A stretch of 64,000 nt of DNA from Aradus depressus (GCA_963662175.1 OY759217.1:12960562-13024561); one strand, 5' to 3'; counted from the stretch's first letter, positions 39,000 through 51,207 are shown. Notes: generated from the letters alone by a model not told the origin. Numbers and translations are program-made.

Positions 39000-41900
39000 C
39001 TAGAACAATGAGAAAACATATTTATTGTTAGTTCAATCAAAAATTACCAAATAGGATAACATTTTCAATAAAAAAAAAGTTACGTAATGTCTTCAAGCTG
39101 TGCAAAAGTTGACACTTATAAACTGAGAAATTCAAGCAGCCAAAATTGACAATATCTGCTAAGCCTTGAGCATGCCGTCCTTCGGATGGGGAGGTTAAAT
39201 GATGATCTCAAGCCTATGCTCGTCCTATGTAAATAAATGAAGGTAGGCAACATTTAGGACTCCCACAGTAGTGTCGCTATCTGGTCATGTCCACCAGACT
39301 TTATCTTATCTACACCAGTTAACCAGTGTGCCAGTAATTGGAGTGGAGGCTAGCTTTACATCCCAAGACACCCAGGTGATTTTTATAATAATTTATTTAA
39401 TTTATAGTAAACATTTAGGCTGTTAGTGTAATTTAGAAATGGGTCTCCCTCATAGCTCAGGACTGTGATCCATGATACACTGACACCGCTAAAAATCAAC
39501 CACAGAAACATCCCCTGGACACCAAAACACCAGGCGGTGAAGTATCTAGGGGTGCTCCTAGACACCAAACTGACCTTGGGCCAAAACATTAACTCCAAAT
39601 TGACACATGCCACACTAGACTCTCCTCACTCTACCCACTTCTCAGCGACAAGGTTCAGGACTGGGCTTCAGAGTGTTTCTGGAGCCGCTACCTTTGGCAT
39701 TGGGGAACCTCTGCTACACCGTCGTCTGAAGCCTCGACTTCTACAAGACATCATATTTTAACAATATGCAATCTGTATGTATAAACTTTTTTTAATTGTG
39801 TATAGCGCCCCTTGCGCTAAACCGTTTTTTTTTTTTTTTTAAATGGGTTGGCAGGTGGATTGCCTTATAAGCCTCCCTTTCCAGCCATAGATTAGATTAT
39901 AAAATCGCGATGGACCACGACAAAGAAAAAAAGTCCCCGATATATCAGTGGCAATGTACTTCCACAAATAATTTGAAGCCAACTTCTCGAGCTTCCTCTA
40001 ACGCGTATCCTCTTCCACTAATCAGAAAGTTGACTTAATCAAGGAAATCCCAATCCGCATGTAACATGTGTCCAATAGGCACAATTTTTCAAATATATAT
40101 ATATACCTATGTACATAGATACATATTATATTTTTATTTTTTAGAAAATACATATTTTAAAAATAGTTTTTTAATTATTACTCATATAAATATCCAACGT
40201 CATGCTATGTGTTATCAGATTATAAAAATGTCTCTTTAGAGGCCACCTGCCCAAAGTGACACCATGACCCTTATCGAGAGGTTTCACTACCATGTTATGT
40301 TGGATCGTGTAAAATGGAGGTTGAATCAGTGTCAACTTACTTCGATTCCGTCTCCTACGGGGGTCTCCTCAGCCACTGAATTGTTGATTGCTTCGTTCTC
40401 TGAATCCTCTTTGTCCTTCTTCTTCTTCTTTTTCTTGGGCTTGTCCGGACTAACAATATCAGGCGAACCCAGGGATATTTTCCGCTGAAAAATATAATTT
40501 ACCTTATTTAAACAATTTGAAATAAATAATTCCAGTAGTCTGAAGGCCAGGAAGGGCGTAACTCTAGGAGTCATGTTTACTGGTTAGGCAGTTTTTTTTT
40601 TGTTTTCAAATAAAATTTATGTTTGCAAATTTTGACTTTTCATTTTATGCACCATTGCCTTTTAACTGTATCTCAACTTAATTTATGGGAAAATAAGAAA
40701 AAAATCATAAAGGCAAATTAACAAAACATCAACCTTGCGAGTTACGCTCTTCGTGTTTATTATAAGATATAAATATTTATTTAAAAATAATGAATTTATG
40801 ATCCATTTATTTATGAATCTTAAAGTACTATTTTGTTATATTGCACCTTTTTGTCTCCAAACGTATCATCAAGTCCAGCTTCTTTTTTAATCTCCACTTT
40901 GATGTCTGCTCCTCTGAAAAAAGAGACACAAACAGTTTATTAATTTATCTTTTCAAAACTTCTCAACAAGGATGCTTTTTAATTTAAGGTTAAACTTTTA
41001 ATAGATTAAAAAAAAAAATATATATATATATAGGTCGGGTTTCAAACCCGCGATCTTGAGCTCTCGGCGCCCTCTGGTTCATATATATATATATAGAGTC
41101 TAAGTGATTATTAAAGATGACGCATAGAATATGTAAGTTACATTTGACAATATATATTTTAAAATTTTAAGTAAAATATAATAAGCAAATAAATTATAAT
41201 GGAATATAAATAAATTTGAGATTAGTTAGCGTTTGCAATAATTGAAATGTTATTATAATTGATAATAATATTAAAGTTAGTTATTCTGACTCATGCTCGA
41301 GCTTTAACTTCCGAGGTCATATCGCCTACTACCAGAGCGCTCTTTCGTCACTCTGGTGGACAGCCCGACTCTACTGTGGGAGTCCTTAATTTTGCCTATC
41401 AATGTTTTTTTTTATCTAGGATAGGAGTCTTTAACGAGTACCTGACATCGCACAGACTCGGAATCATCGCTAAAAGTCGAGGGAGTCCTCCTTTTCACCT
41501 CCCAGTAAAAAAAAAACCTCGGTCGGGGTTCCCCAGCGCCCTCATATAATATTGTACGTTACTGATTGTATTAAAAAAAAAAAAAAAATCTGAATATATT
41601 TTTCTAGGTATTTGTTTTTGAGAAAACCTTTATTTAGGGTGAAATGTTCCCCCGCTCAATGACCATTTAGATTAGATAATGAAAAACCTTGAAAACTTAC
41701 CCATAGGCGTACTGTTTGAGCCAGTCGTCGGGAGTGTTCTCGTTGGGCTTCCCGTACTTATCTAGCAGTCCTTGCTTGATGAGTTGCTTCTTCATGGTCG
41801 CCTAAATTAACAAACATAATTTCATTATCCTCATTTAGGTCTCATTACGAATGTTAATTCAAAATGTTACATTATTACATTATATTGTCAAATATTGATT

Positions 41901-44900
41901 CAGGAAGGCATCTTGAAGACAATTCTAAGGAATTCTGACATATTTGTCGATTTATCAGGTTAAAAAAAAGTTGTTAATGAATCACAGATAATGTACTTCC
42001 CCAGAACGAATAAAGTTTTCGCTCTCACTCCAAAACCAATTAAAAGTTTAGGCTAAAAATCAATAGTTGGCTTACGTAGGAGCTTCTGGTCTCTCATACA
42101 AAATTTCATGACGATACATTCATTACATCGACAGGAATCGAGTCTCCTTCCTCTGATACCTTCGGTCCAATTCGCTGAAAATTAATAGGTGTCGTCCTTA
42201 TGGGGTTTAAAATCTAAATATAAAATTTCATGTCGATACACTCATTACATCGGCAGTTATTTGAGTTGAGCCTCCCCGAACCCCTCCTTCCCTCTGGTCG
42301 ATTTGAATGAGAAACAATACTTGTCGTCCTTATGGGCTTCTGGATACACATAAAATTTCGTGTTGATATGTTATAGGGAATTACCGTGCTCACAGACCTA
42401 TGGTTTTTTTCATTTTTAGAATCAAGGGATCGGAAAACATGCAATTTCGATGAAAAGACAACATCGAGTTTCTGATCGATTACATAACATTCCCTATACT
42501 TCCGCATACCGTATAGCTGGTGAAGTAATATCGCATCGCCAGTAGAATTTAAATTAGTATATTTGTATAGGAAAATATTTTATCGCCAGGCGATACTAAA
42601 CTCCGAGGTTAGATAAAGGCATATAACATTTTTATATGAACAAATCAGTCAATTATGCTCATAGAAACAATGTATCTTAAATTTAAGAAAAACATTGAAA
42701 CCAATTATCTATACCTTTATAAAATATAAATTAAAATGTATTAGCTTATTAAATTAAAAAATATACCTTTTTGCCGAGTCCCCATCGCCTGGGATAAGTG
42801 TCTCTGTCCATGACAACCCGTTTGATTTTCGCCACAAATCCATGATCACAGCTAGCTATTGTAGACGTGGTCATCATTGCAACACCTACACAAAAATTAA
42901 AATATAGTCAATATATTAAAAATATCAATATTTTAAAATATATAATTGAAAACCTGCACTGTAAATGTATCATAGGTTTCATTTAACAACTGTTGATTAA
43001 TATCAACATTTTTTTTTTAGTTAATGAAAGCAATCTTTGGGACGATAGAACTTTGTGGAATGCACACCAATGTGGTCCACTTCATCAAATTTGACAAAAA
43101 TTCTAAGTCAGAAATTTCATAAGGAACATTTTTGCATAGAACTAACCATTATCACATAAGTCAAGTAAAAAACATCTGGGAAAATGACATGGAACGAATA
43201 GATGGTGTGCGAGCGGACTAATTTGCATTGTCGAATGGCTAACTTCTATGAAATATTGATGGATCACGGTCTATGTCAAGTTGAAAATTTACATTTATTT
43301 ATACTAGAAGCCAAGGAAAAAATATTGTTCATCTGCCATTTTTCTAGATTTTATTTTCTAAACGAGATATTTACGATTAATATTATCTGGAATACCCGAT
43401 ATATGTATATATATATTCCTTTCTACCAAATTTCATGGTGCCCATCCCTTGTTTCAATTTTTTGCGTTAAAGTAATATAGCTTCCAAGATGTCAGGGAAA
43501 AAAGATGGAGTAACATATCGTCGGCCTAATATACCGATCATAAAATTTAGACGATTACTCACCTTATGGTAAGAGAATAAAGACGATATCAATCTAAAAA
43601 GGTAAGAAAACCTATACCCGAAAACCTGCTTTCTGACCAATAGCAAATTTACACAGCGAAAAAGTGCTAAATCCTTCCTTGGGGCTCAGTTTTGCACTGA
43701 CAATGTTACGCAAACCACGTGCCGCTGTGATGCTCAAAGTTTTGTCATGTATTACTAAAAGATTATGTTATATTTCGGTGAATGAATAACAAATTGTAAA
43801 CAAGGTAAGTTTGTTTCGTTGTATGTACGTTTTTTTTGTTTACTTAGTGTCCCCATAAATAATTTTAAAACACATTCAACTCCTAATCTAAAAAAAAGAC
43901 CAATGCGAAAAATGTGCCTGTCATAAAGTAGGGACAGCTACAGAAGAAGTATACAGGGAACACTTTGAGAAATATATATATAATATATTAAATACACATT
44001 TTTGCACCTTTTTTTTGTTTGAACTCGTTATTTGGTCAAACCGAGCTACTCTAGATAAATGTACCATGGTTGTACTGAATATATATATCTTACCTAAACA
44101 GATGGCTTCTCCTTTGGTTGTCATTATAACTATTTCTTCATCTAATTCAATGCCATCTTCATACTTCAAGACTCCTGGAAGCATTATTTTGGCACCATAA
44201 CACACTGCGTTCACCTGTCCAAATATACATCAATATTAACATGATTTTTATTGATTATTAAAGAATGTTTATACATTAAAATAGAAACAGCCCTTATAAA
44301 TGAACTGTTTTAGCAGGCTAAGGGTATGTTAACGTACTCTAAAGTTTAGGTCTTTATCCCGCCTCTTGACATAGCCAATACAAATAAAACATACTATTTT
44401 ACATGTTCTTAGGAACATGGACCAAAATCTGCAACTTATTTTACAGAAGAAAAACTACTCTAAACATTCAAAATACAACAGGACGATATTTCATCACATT
44501 GCCTACATGCCATTATCTTTCAATTGATCCTCGGCTTTCTCGCATATGTGCTTCTTAAACTTCTCTGGCTTGTTGATATGTTGATTTTTTCGGAATTTCT
44601 TCCAGAGATGTGTTCTTTTTATCTTTTTTGACATTATTTCGGGACACTTCCACGTCCCTTCATCTGGTCAACTATGAACATTTTTCTCATCTTTTTCATA
44701 GCCACAACATTGACTGTGGCGGTCTCTCTCTCTCTGACAAGAACTAACTGTTTAACAAGTCCGAGGTAATTTACTGATTGATCCGCCCACCAGCCAATCA
44801 TAATTTTGGAATCCATCTCTGATGGTATACCTCGACCGTGGCAGTAAAGAGGATGGGTGGGTTCTGTCCGAGATGTGGAAGTCAATACTATCCCAGCTCA

Positions 44901-47900
44901 ACGCTAATACAATGTTTTTACCCATTTCAGGAATTTGAATCTATAAATGAATACGAATCGAATCATTTCAACAACAAATTCGAAAACTACCATCGACGCT
45001 GTATTCTCGCGGTATTTAGAGACACTACAATTGTATATATCGTATTTTAGCTATCACAAACCTATAATTTCATGTATAAAAGAAATTAAAGAACAATAAA
45101 TTTGAAAGTCTAATTCCTCAAACTGCTTTTCTTATTGTAACGTTATAAAACAAATTTGATGCAACAGCAAATATTTGAAACTAAAGCAGATGTTTACACA
45201 TCAATTCTCGCAGGTACCGCGTACTCACACATTTTCTTTTGGAAGAGGCAGTAAAATGAGAACCACAGCGGTCACGATTGTTATCTAATTCAAAGACTCT
45301 AAATGGTAAACTTACGGCGCTGTCCTTCATCACGATCCTCTTGTGGCTGATGAGGAGCCCTTCCAGCGGCATGATGACCCGCCTCAGATAGCTGTCATCT
45401 TTGTGATTGTCGTACAGCCACTGGGCGTCCAGAACATCATGCATTGTTACCATATAATTTTTCTCTGACGTATGCCCTGAATAAAACAAAACAATAAATA
45501 AATTAAATTCCTACTGAAGAATGTTTTGAGCACCACGTTGTAAATGGTTCTTACCAGATCTGTTTCTTCTCAACTCTATCATTTGTCCTCCGACTCCAAG
45601 AAATAGTCCCAAGTGAACGCAGAGGGTTCTTATATAGGTCCCTGATTCGCACTTCCACCACACAATACCTGAAAGAATAAAATAATTAAACGTTACAATA
45701 GTTGCACTGAAGGAACGGGAAAGCTTAATTTTGGTTAGAAATAATTAGGATGACAAGAAAAACGGTTGGACGAACATACTAGAGCGCCCAGGTAGTTTTG
45801 TTTTGAGCCACTATAGTGTAGGGAAATGCACCGTAATGTAGCTCATTTACACTGAAAAAGAGTTCGAAAAAGAGACCCAAGTTGGTACCAAAATAACTGC
45901 GTTATTAATTAATTTTAAAACATGAGTAGTTAGGGTCATCAAATAATACTTATTTCCTGTCATAACATTATACATAAATAAACAAACATATTTTTCATAC
46001 ATTGTCTATTCCATAAAAAATTATACATACACTACTGACTTCGGCATTGCCCCTTTGACAAGTTTACTTATAAATAATTTTTTTTTGTGAAATATTGTTT
46101 ATAATGAAATAGACATTATTTAAAAAAAAAAAGGTTTGTTTTATTCTTTTATTATTATTTATTTAAATTTTCAATAATATTTTATATTGCAGTTCCGCCA
46201 TAGGAGGCATTCTTATGAGATTGCGGTAAATAAATAAATTCATCTGTCGAGCACTTGTTGATCTACAACAGTAAGAAAAGAGAAATAACTTGATTTCTAC
46301 TTCAAAAAAGTTGTTTTGCCAGGGAAATGATATATTCAACGTCAGAATACAAGATAGCTCGAGATGATTCAGGTGGAACTATTGATTGTGAATAAACAAA
46401 GGATTTTTTTTTTTTTTAATTTTTCCATTATTTATAATGTCAATGCCAAAGGGTCACTGACACAATAACAGTTATATTCTTGTAAATTTGTATGGTACAA
46501 ATATGCTCATTGTTTGTGTTTGTTGCTCACATACTTTTGAAATCGGTCTACAAACGAATTGCTGATTCTTCTTTCAAGGAAGAGAAGGGAAGATCAAAAG
46601 AGAATTATGGAATGAAAAATCAATTTATTTGAACCGGAAAACAAAGTGATTATACTTGAAAATTATGGAACTAGCATTATTAACCTTTAATCATCATTTT
46701 TCACTACTTGTGTAGTCATTTATTTAAATTTTTTTATTATATTCAAAACAAATATATTATTTTAAAAAACCTATTATTATTTTTTTGTTATTTCTTTTCT
46801 TATTTTATGGATCTATTTATTTATTTATAATTTTTTATTAATTCATTTAGATTTTTGTTTATTTATTCATTGATAACTGATTAATATATATATTTTATGT
46901 TTTCATATATTGTTATAGTTACATTGTTCTCTTTTTCTTTTCTATATCTCGCACATTGGGACCTGATGAAGAGAGTAAGAACGTCCCGAAATATCGTTGT
47001 GATAAAGACACTTCCGGAAGAGTTTTAAAAAATAGTTACGATTAATTTTTATAGGAATGAAAAAATTGATAAAAGTTCTTCTTTCTTATCTTACTTTATA
47101 ACTAAATCTGAGCTTTATGTATACCTTTTTTTTGTGGAAGACAAAAATTCTAAAAAGAAGTTTGCTTTATTTATTTATTTCCCCTTGTGTTCTTTATCGA
47201 CAATCGCTCCGGAGGTGAACTAGAGATTGGAGTTGTGGAGGTCGGTCAGCAGGTCTCTGATGGGTGACAAACCCTGACCTCTTAACGATCCAGGGTGCAG
47301 ACTTTAGGACAGTCGCTCCGGAGGTGAACTAGAGACTGGAGTTGTGGGAGCAGACGCAGACCTCTTAACGAACGAGGGTGCGTTAAAGGCCACCCGGGCA
47401 ACTTTGTCCTGAAATGTCTGTATTTTTGTAATGAGTGTTTTCGTAGCTGTCAACCAAACGGGGAAAGCGCATGTTAATAAGGGTCTAATGAGGGAGTTTT
47501 ACAAAAATATTGTATTTAAGTTGTTTTTTTCTGTTAATGAGTGGGAAGAATTGCTTGTGTCAAATCCAGGGTTACCCTAGATGCTTCACGGTATTTAGGA
47601 TATTAATTCAATAAAAAAAATTCCTCACCAGTATTCTTGACAGGATCAAAGTCAAGCAGGGAACAGTCATATATAGACCTAATCCGAAGTTGTCTCTTCA
47701 CGGCGGATATCAGAGGAGGCCGCTGAAACTGGGCGCACTTGAACACTTGTAACGCTTTAAGGACCTACAACATAACAAAACATTGAAATAATAACAATAT
47801 AATCTATAATTAACAATAATATTGTATTATTTCTGTCATTACCTGATCTTTGCTTTCTACTGCCCCATGCAATTTGAATACACTTATGTATTCTTTGCCA

Positions 47901-50473
47901 GCAGACTGCTGAGATTTGCAAAGCCTCGTTGCTCTCTCAATACATACGATCAAACAGCCTAAGGACACAATTAAACATGAAAATATAATGAGTTGGATAG
48001 TTAAATATGCATTCCTTCTGAAATACCCAAATTAGTAAATAAACTAAAAGAATAAATATTCGTACATGTCTAAGGTTATTTCATAGAAAATCGGGCAGCT
48101 CAGTTGTAACGCAATCAAATATTTCCCAAGAATATATATTAATCAGATGTTTATTCTTTGTCAGGGAAAGTATTATAAAAACAAAGAACTAGGTTTAACA
48201 TTTATTTTGTCTAATTTCACAAAAATATACAGTGTACCGGTTTCAGCTTAGAGCCATCGTCAGCACAAAGTTCAAATGCAACTTAATGGCGTAAGCCGAA
48301 ACCGATATACCATATATTTTTGTGGAATTGGACAATATAAATGTTAAACCTAGTTCTTTGTTTTTATTAGTTTTCCACTATATGGATACAGATTCCAAAA
48401 AATGTATTCGGACTTATAGTATAATTCAAAAATTTAAGGACGCCACTATAAATATAATATAAATAAATGTAACTAAATTGTATTTTTTTTATCCATATTT
48501 TATTTCATTTAATGCTCTTCGCTTTTTGATTCAAAACGTACTCAATGTGATAAATACAACGAAAAATATATCAGTAGAACCTGGGACTGTTTCACTAAAA
48601 CGACCGAAGGGAGTCAACATTTTATTTCTTCGGATATAACATATGAGCTGTGGTTTTATATACACAGTTTTATGCTCTAATCCTAGATCCTGACACACTG
48701 CGAAATATGATCTGAACTCAAACACAAGTTTCCTAACATCTGCATACATTTATATATAATAGATTAAATTATAGAAAACATTTTTAAATGGCGTCCTTAA
48801 AATTACAAAAAACTAATATTAGATACAGTTTCTTCAATTATATATCAATCAATTTTCCAGAATCTGCACACAGATACAGCATAATAAACAGTTTCCAAAA
48901 GAAAATGTACTATACTTCTTCAAAAAATAAATAAATATATTTGTGTTGAGAAAATAAACAATGAGAATGGTAAACCCATTCATTGTAAGCACTTAACCAG
49001 CATACCATCAACCAAAGCCGATCTAGGGACATAATAATAAACACAAATTTATCTGGTATAATATACAAGAGAAGACAATGTTCTCACAAAATAAAGATAA
49101 TCTCAACTGAACATTTATCAAAATAAAGTTGGAGGAAGCTGCCCAATAAAATAATGGAAGAGATGTTCCATTTTATCCAATAACTCACCTGATGTTTTAG
49201 GATCGAGTGTTCCAGAATGGCCTGTCTTCTCAACTTTGAGGATCCTTTTGATCCATGCGACCACCTCATGTGAGCTCGGATTAGAAGGTTTGTCCAAATT
49301 GATATACCCTGATCGGATATAGTCACTAATGTTCCTTTGCAACGGTGAAGATCCATAGGTTAACGGAGTAAAGTGTGAAGTTTTCGTATGTAACAGCGTG
49401 TAATTCTGAAATTATGAATTAAATAATTTCCCAAATAAACAGCTGTATTTTTATAATTACTTAGTTCAAAAAGTAAAATGTCACATTTCAAAGGGTATTT
49501 TTACACATTATACAATTTTATTGCGTAAACAATGCCTCAAACGCTTATGTTCCGGCCTTAATCCTTAAACATTTGCCTCTATAACTTTTTCATTCCTAAT
49601 TATAAACTGCGTGTATAATTTTAACATGTTCTTGAATAATTTAGTTGAAAGTTTTCGGCTTCAACTAATACTGTAACGTGAAAATTTGAAAAATAATATA
49701 ATATTTAGTCAACAAGTTGAGTATTGAAGGTGAAACTTATGAAATAAAGCATTGGACAGCCTGACCTTACTACAGTATGTATTAGGTACGCACATGAATA
49801 AAAGAAAAATCCTGAAACTTACTCATAGTTGAATTTAAGGCAGCATTTTGTAAACATTTTTCTCACCTTTACTACTACAAAGAACCCTATGAGACAAAAA
49901 AAGTTCTTTGTCAAGAGAAAAAGGTACATGTGCCTGTTGAAAAATTCCGTTCAACAAACCATATATCTAGTTCAAATCCATCAATTTCTGATAGGGACCA
50001 TAAATATCTACCCTTCTAACGAGAAATCAACAAACAGAAACTTCTGATTAGAATGCACCATGTGATCGGACACCATCACAACAAGATCCCATGTGCAAGA
50101 TCAATACATTGATGAGATTAAATTCAATGGACGAAATCGCATCGTTTTTATTTGTTCATAATAATTAAGAGATTATTTTATTACCTTCATTAAAAGAGGC
50201 CAGTGAGAACTGTGCAACTCAGGAATTTCCGAAGATGGTTTGATATAAAATTCTCCTTCCATTTGATGCTGTCCAAGGTTTTTAATCTTTTTTGACTTTT
50301 TCTTATCCTTTGCATGTTCTCCATCCTCTGAAAAAAGGACTTAATGACAACGTGACAAGAAATATTTACACAAATCAATAACATTTCGGATATTGATTCG
50401 CACAAATTGAAAAACATATATCACGACTACAAAAGTTATAAATATTATAAAAGAATTATCGAGACATACCCAT
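38937..50473 (-). CDS. DKC1: Dyskerin, H/ACA snoRNP pseudouridine synthase (complete)
   Basis: Spliced on the minus strand: 50470-50473, 50185-50327, 49189-49405, 47843-47958, 47629-47764, 45555-45668, 45316-45476, 44094-44214, 42767-42885, 41701-41801, 40847-40913, 40341-40484, 38937-38999; 1,506 nt, 501 aa, all phases matching. Dyskerin is the catalytic subunit of nucleolar H/ACA RNPs, isomerising uridine in rRNA and snRNA, and it stabilises telomerase RNA. Visible: the dyskerin N-terminal domain (WPLLMKNYTLL), the TruB catalytic motif [12 protein letters not shown] with Asp117 as nucleophile, [42 protein letters not shown], the PUA domain around 291-366 ([39 protein letters not shown]) and a Lys-rich tail for nuclear/nucleolar import. 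The length matches human (514 aa) and fly Nop60B. Divergent from MPHOSPH6. Confidence 0.97.
39160..39312 (+). repeat. SINE-A fragment
   Basis: GAGCATGCCGTCCTTCGGAT to TGTCCACCAGAC, head and tail missing. Confidence 0.6.
39455..39845 (+). mobile_element. Jockey-type LINE fragment in dyskerin intron
   Basis: Reads [20 protein letters not shown] and [17 protein letters not shown], the RT thumb (YLG-LD-LT motif), antisense to dyskerin. It jumps to a 3' end and finishes at a T-rich run (39828-39840). Confidence 0.6.
39940..40035 (+). repeat. ACTTCCCC element fragment
   Basis: CAGTGGCAATGTACTTCCAC then diverged sequence. Confidence 0.4.
40341..40484 (-). CDS. DKC1: Dyskerin exon 12: acidic/basic tail
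   Basis: Encodes [20 protein letters not shown], a Lys run, then [20 protein letters not shown]. Acceptor TTTTTCAG, donor GTAAGT. Low-complexity charged tails are usual in dyskerins. Confidence 0.9.
40847..40913 (-). CDS. DKC1: Dyskerin exon 11
   Basis: Short 67-bp exon encoding [20 protein letters not shown] and KK. Identified by phase: the previous exon ends in phase 2 and this one supplies the missing base. Donor GTGCAA is weak. Confidence 0.85.
41030..41075 (-). repeat. SINE-A tRNA-head fragment
   Basis: GGGTTTCAAACCCGCGATCT plus TCGGCGCCCTC, the B box and 5' end only, next to TA microsatellites. Confidence 0.55.
41265..41548 (-). repeat. SINE-A copy, AACTAAC tail type in minus orientation
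   Basis: Begins GTTAGTTATTCTGACTCATG and ends CCCCAGCGCCCTC. The head is mostly deleted. Shows that the AACTAAC tail is not limited to plus copies. Confidence 0.7.
41701..41801 (-). CDS. DKC1: Dyskerin exon 10
   Basis: Encodes [20 protein letters not shown] and [14 protein letters not shown], the conserved region after the PUA domain (KQGLLDKxGKP). Donor GTAAGT. Confidence 0.96.
41975..42526 (+). repeat. ACTTCCCC element, both ends present
   Basis: GAATCACAGATAATGTACTT, CCCCAGAACG start; three or so internal units; end CGTATAGCTGGTGAAGTA. In dyskerin intron between exons 9 and 10. Confidence 0.75.
42767..42885 (-). CDS. DKC1: Dyskerin exon 9: PUA domain
   Basis: Encodes [20 protein letters not shown] and [19 protein letters not shown], the second half of the PUA domain and the linker. 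Donor GTATAT, acceptor TGTGTAG. Confidence 0.96.
42886..44093. other. Dyskerin intron, nothing recognised
   Basis: 1.2 kb between exons 9 and 8. A 92-aa plus-strand ORF at 43202 has no protein character. No snoRNA could be identified by eye. Confidence 0.4.
44094..44214 (-). CDS. DKC1: Dyskerin exon 8: PUA domain
   Basis: Encodes [20 protein letters not shown] and [20 protein letters not shown], the first half of the RNA-binding PUA domain. Donor GTAAGA. The frame runs on into intron sequence on the track; the splice is set by the next exon. Confidence 0.96.
44503..44885 (-). pseudogene. Broken coding-like stretch in dyskerin intron
   Basis: On the minus strand one frame gives [20 protein letters not shown] and [18 protein letters not shown]. 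The adjacent frame then gives [20 protein letters not shown] and [20 protein letters not shown], ending at 44503. The break near 44645-44660 looks like a single frameshift. Lys-rich and not recognised; could be a retrocopy or transposon ORF remnant. Confidence 0.3.
45316..45476 (-). CDS. DKC1: Dyskerin exon 7
   Basis: Encodes [39 protein letters not shown] and [14 protein letters not shown], the end of the catalytic domain and start of the PUA domain. Donor GTAAGT. Confidence 0.97.
45555..45668 (-). CDS. DKC1: Dyskerin exon 6
   Basis: Encodes [20 protein letters not shown] and [18 protein letters not shown], the TruB motif with the conserved Tyr-Ile-Arg. Acceptor CTTTCAG, donor GTAAGA. Confidence 0.97.
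45669..47198. other. Dyskerin intron, no gene
   Basis: AT-rich, with a GGGACCTGATGAAG..ACGTCCCGAAAT hairpin motif near 46957-46992 and otherwise featureless. Confidence 0.45.
47199..47390. repeat. Diverged tandem duplication, GC-rich
   Basis: TCGCTCCGGAGGTGAACTAG followed by GGAGTTGTGG occurs at ~47204 and ~47311, each ending GACCTCTTAACGA..AGGGTGC. The units are about 105 and 75 bp, so the second has a deletion. Lies in the 1.96-kb dyskerin intron between exons 5 and 6. Confidence 0.65.
47629..47764 (-). CDS. DKC1: Dyskerin exon 5
   Basis: Encodes [38 protein letters not shown] and FDPVKNT. QRPP and the KRQLRIR basic strand are diagnostic of eukaryotic dyskerins. Donor GTGAGG. Confidence 0.96.
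47843..47958 (-). CDS. DKC1: Dyskerin exon 4
   Basis: Encodes [20 protein letters not shown] and [18 protein letters not shown], the TruB strands that follow the catalytic loop. Minus-strand donor GTAATG, acceptor CCTTAG. Confidence 0.96.
48164..48376. mobile_element. Palindromic fold-back element 2
   Basis: Left GGAAAGTATTATAAAAACAA mirrors right TTTTTATTAGTTTTCC. Arms of ~85 bp include AACTAGGTTTAACATTTATT and its complement. The centre contains a CTGACGATGGCT..AGCTGAAACCGG motif on the minus strand. Dyskerin intron. Confidence 0.8.
48377..49188. other. Dyskerin intron, nothing recognised
   Basis: AT-rich, no repeat family recognised. Confidence 0.45.
49189..49405 (-). CDS. DKC1: Dyskerin exon 3: catalytic core, motif II
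   Basis: Encodes [40 protein letters not shown] and [17 protein letters not shown] with the catalytic Asp. Donor GTGAGT. This is the most conserved exon of the gene. Confidence 0.97.
50185..50327 (-). CDS. DKC1: Dyskerin exon 2: N-terminal Lys-rich and DKCLD region
   Basis: Encodes [38 protein letters not shown] and LLMK. The last part is the conserved dyskerin-like N-terminal domain. Acceptor TTTTTTCAG and donor GTAATA on the minus strand. A 75-aa overlapping frame here is a shadow. Confidence 0.9.
50470..50473 (-). CDS. DKC1: Dyskerin exon 1: ATG plus one base
   Basis: The only upstream ATG that supplies the required phase 1: ATG-G followed by donor GTATGT. Joined to exon 2 it gives [15 protein letters not shown], a lysine-rich start typical of dyskerins. 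Only four coding bases lie here, so this start is inferred; a Met within exon 2 (HQMEGEF) is the fallback. Confidence 0.65.
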
Positions 50474-51207
50474 ATTTAGAGTAGAAATAAAAACACCTAA
50501 AACACGTGTACCCAAAATAACCCAAGCCGGTTTGTTTGTTAGTAGTCAATTCTAAATAAACTAACTCGATGTACGAGTGAAAGTCGATTATAAGTAAATA
50601 TCAATTAAAAAATAAAAATAATTGTTCTTAAATCATTTACTTTTTTTCTCAAAATTAGTAAACTATGATAGAGCAATGAAAAAAAGACAAATTAAAATAG
50701 TGAAAATAGAATGATACTTTTATTTTACTATGTCTTGAAGGCTGTGCATAAGTACATTTTAAAATTGATAACTAGAACAGAAAATGCAAACTTGGAATTT
50801 GTTGACAGACGATATACAGATATAGACAATATTACGATTTAATAGACCTCAGACGAAAAATGTTCTTTTGAAATTTTACATTTTTGACATTTAATGATGT
50901 AGGTAATTTATGGTGTAGAAAAAACATTTGAACGCATTTCTAGATTTTCAAATATCCCTTTCTCATTATTTTATGTAGAATATTGTAAAAAAGGAGAGAC
51001 ATTTGTTTTTATGGTCAAGTGAATTTCAAAGAAGTGTATCTTAATTTCCGAAGATAATAGTATCAAAAGTTGATGGACATTACATGTACTTATATCGATT
51101 CGTTTGAAACGAATCAATTACTTTATAACACAAAATAAGTTATATGTACAGGAAGGTTATAAGTGTAGGGGAGTTGTGGTTGTTAGGTAAAAACATTTTT
51201 CGAAAAA
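50474..51207. promoter_or_regulatory. Divergent promoter region, dyskerin/MPHOSPH6
   Basis: 734 bp separate two start codons pointing apart. The region is AT-rich with no TE of the two main families. It contains an E-box CACGTG at 50503-50508, about 30 bp upstream of the dyskerin ATG. No clear TATA element was seen. Sharing of promoter elements is inferred from the arrangement. Confidence 0.5.

Noticed and set aside
46957..46992. Hammerhead ribozyme from CTGATGA..CCCGAAA
   Set aside because: Here GGGAC before CTGATGA pairs with GTCCC before GAAA, giving a simple hairpin that is incompatible with the hammerhead stem layout.
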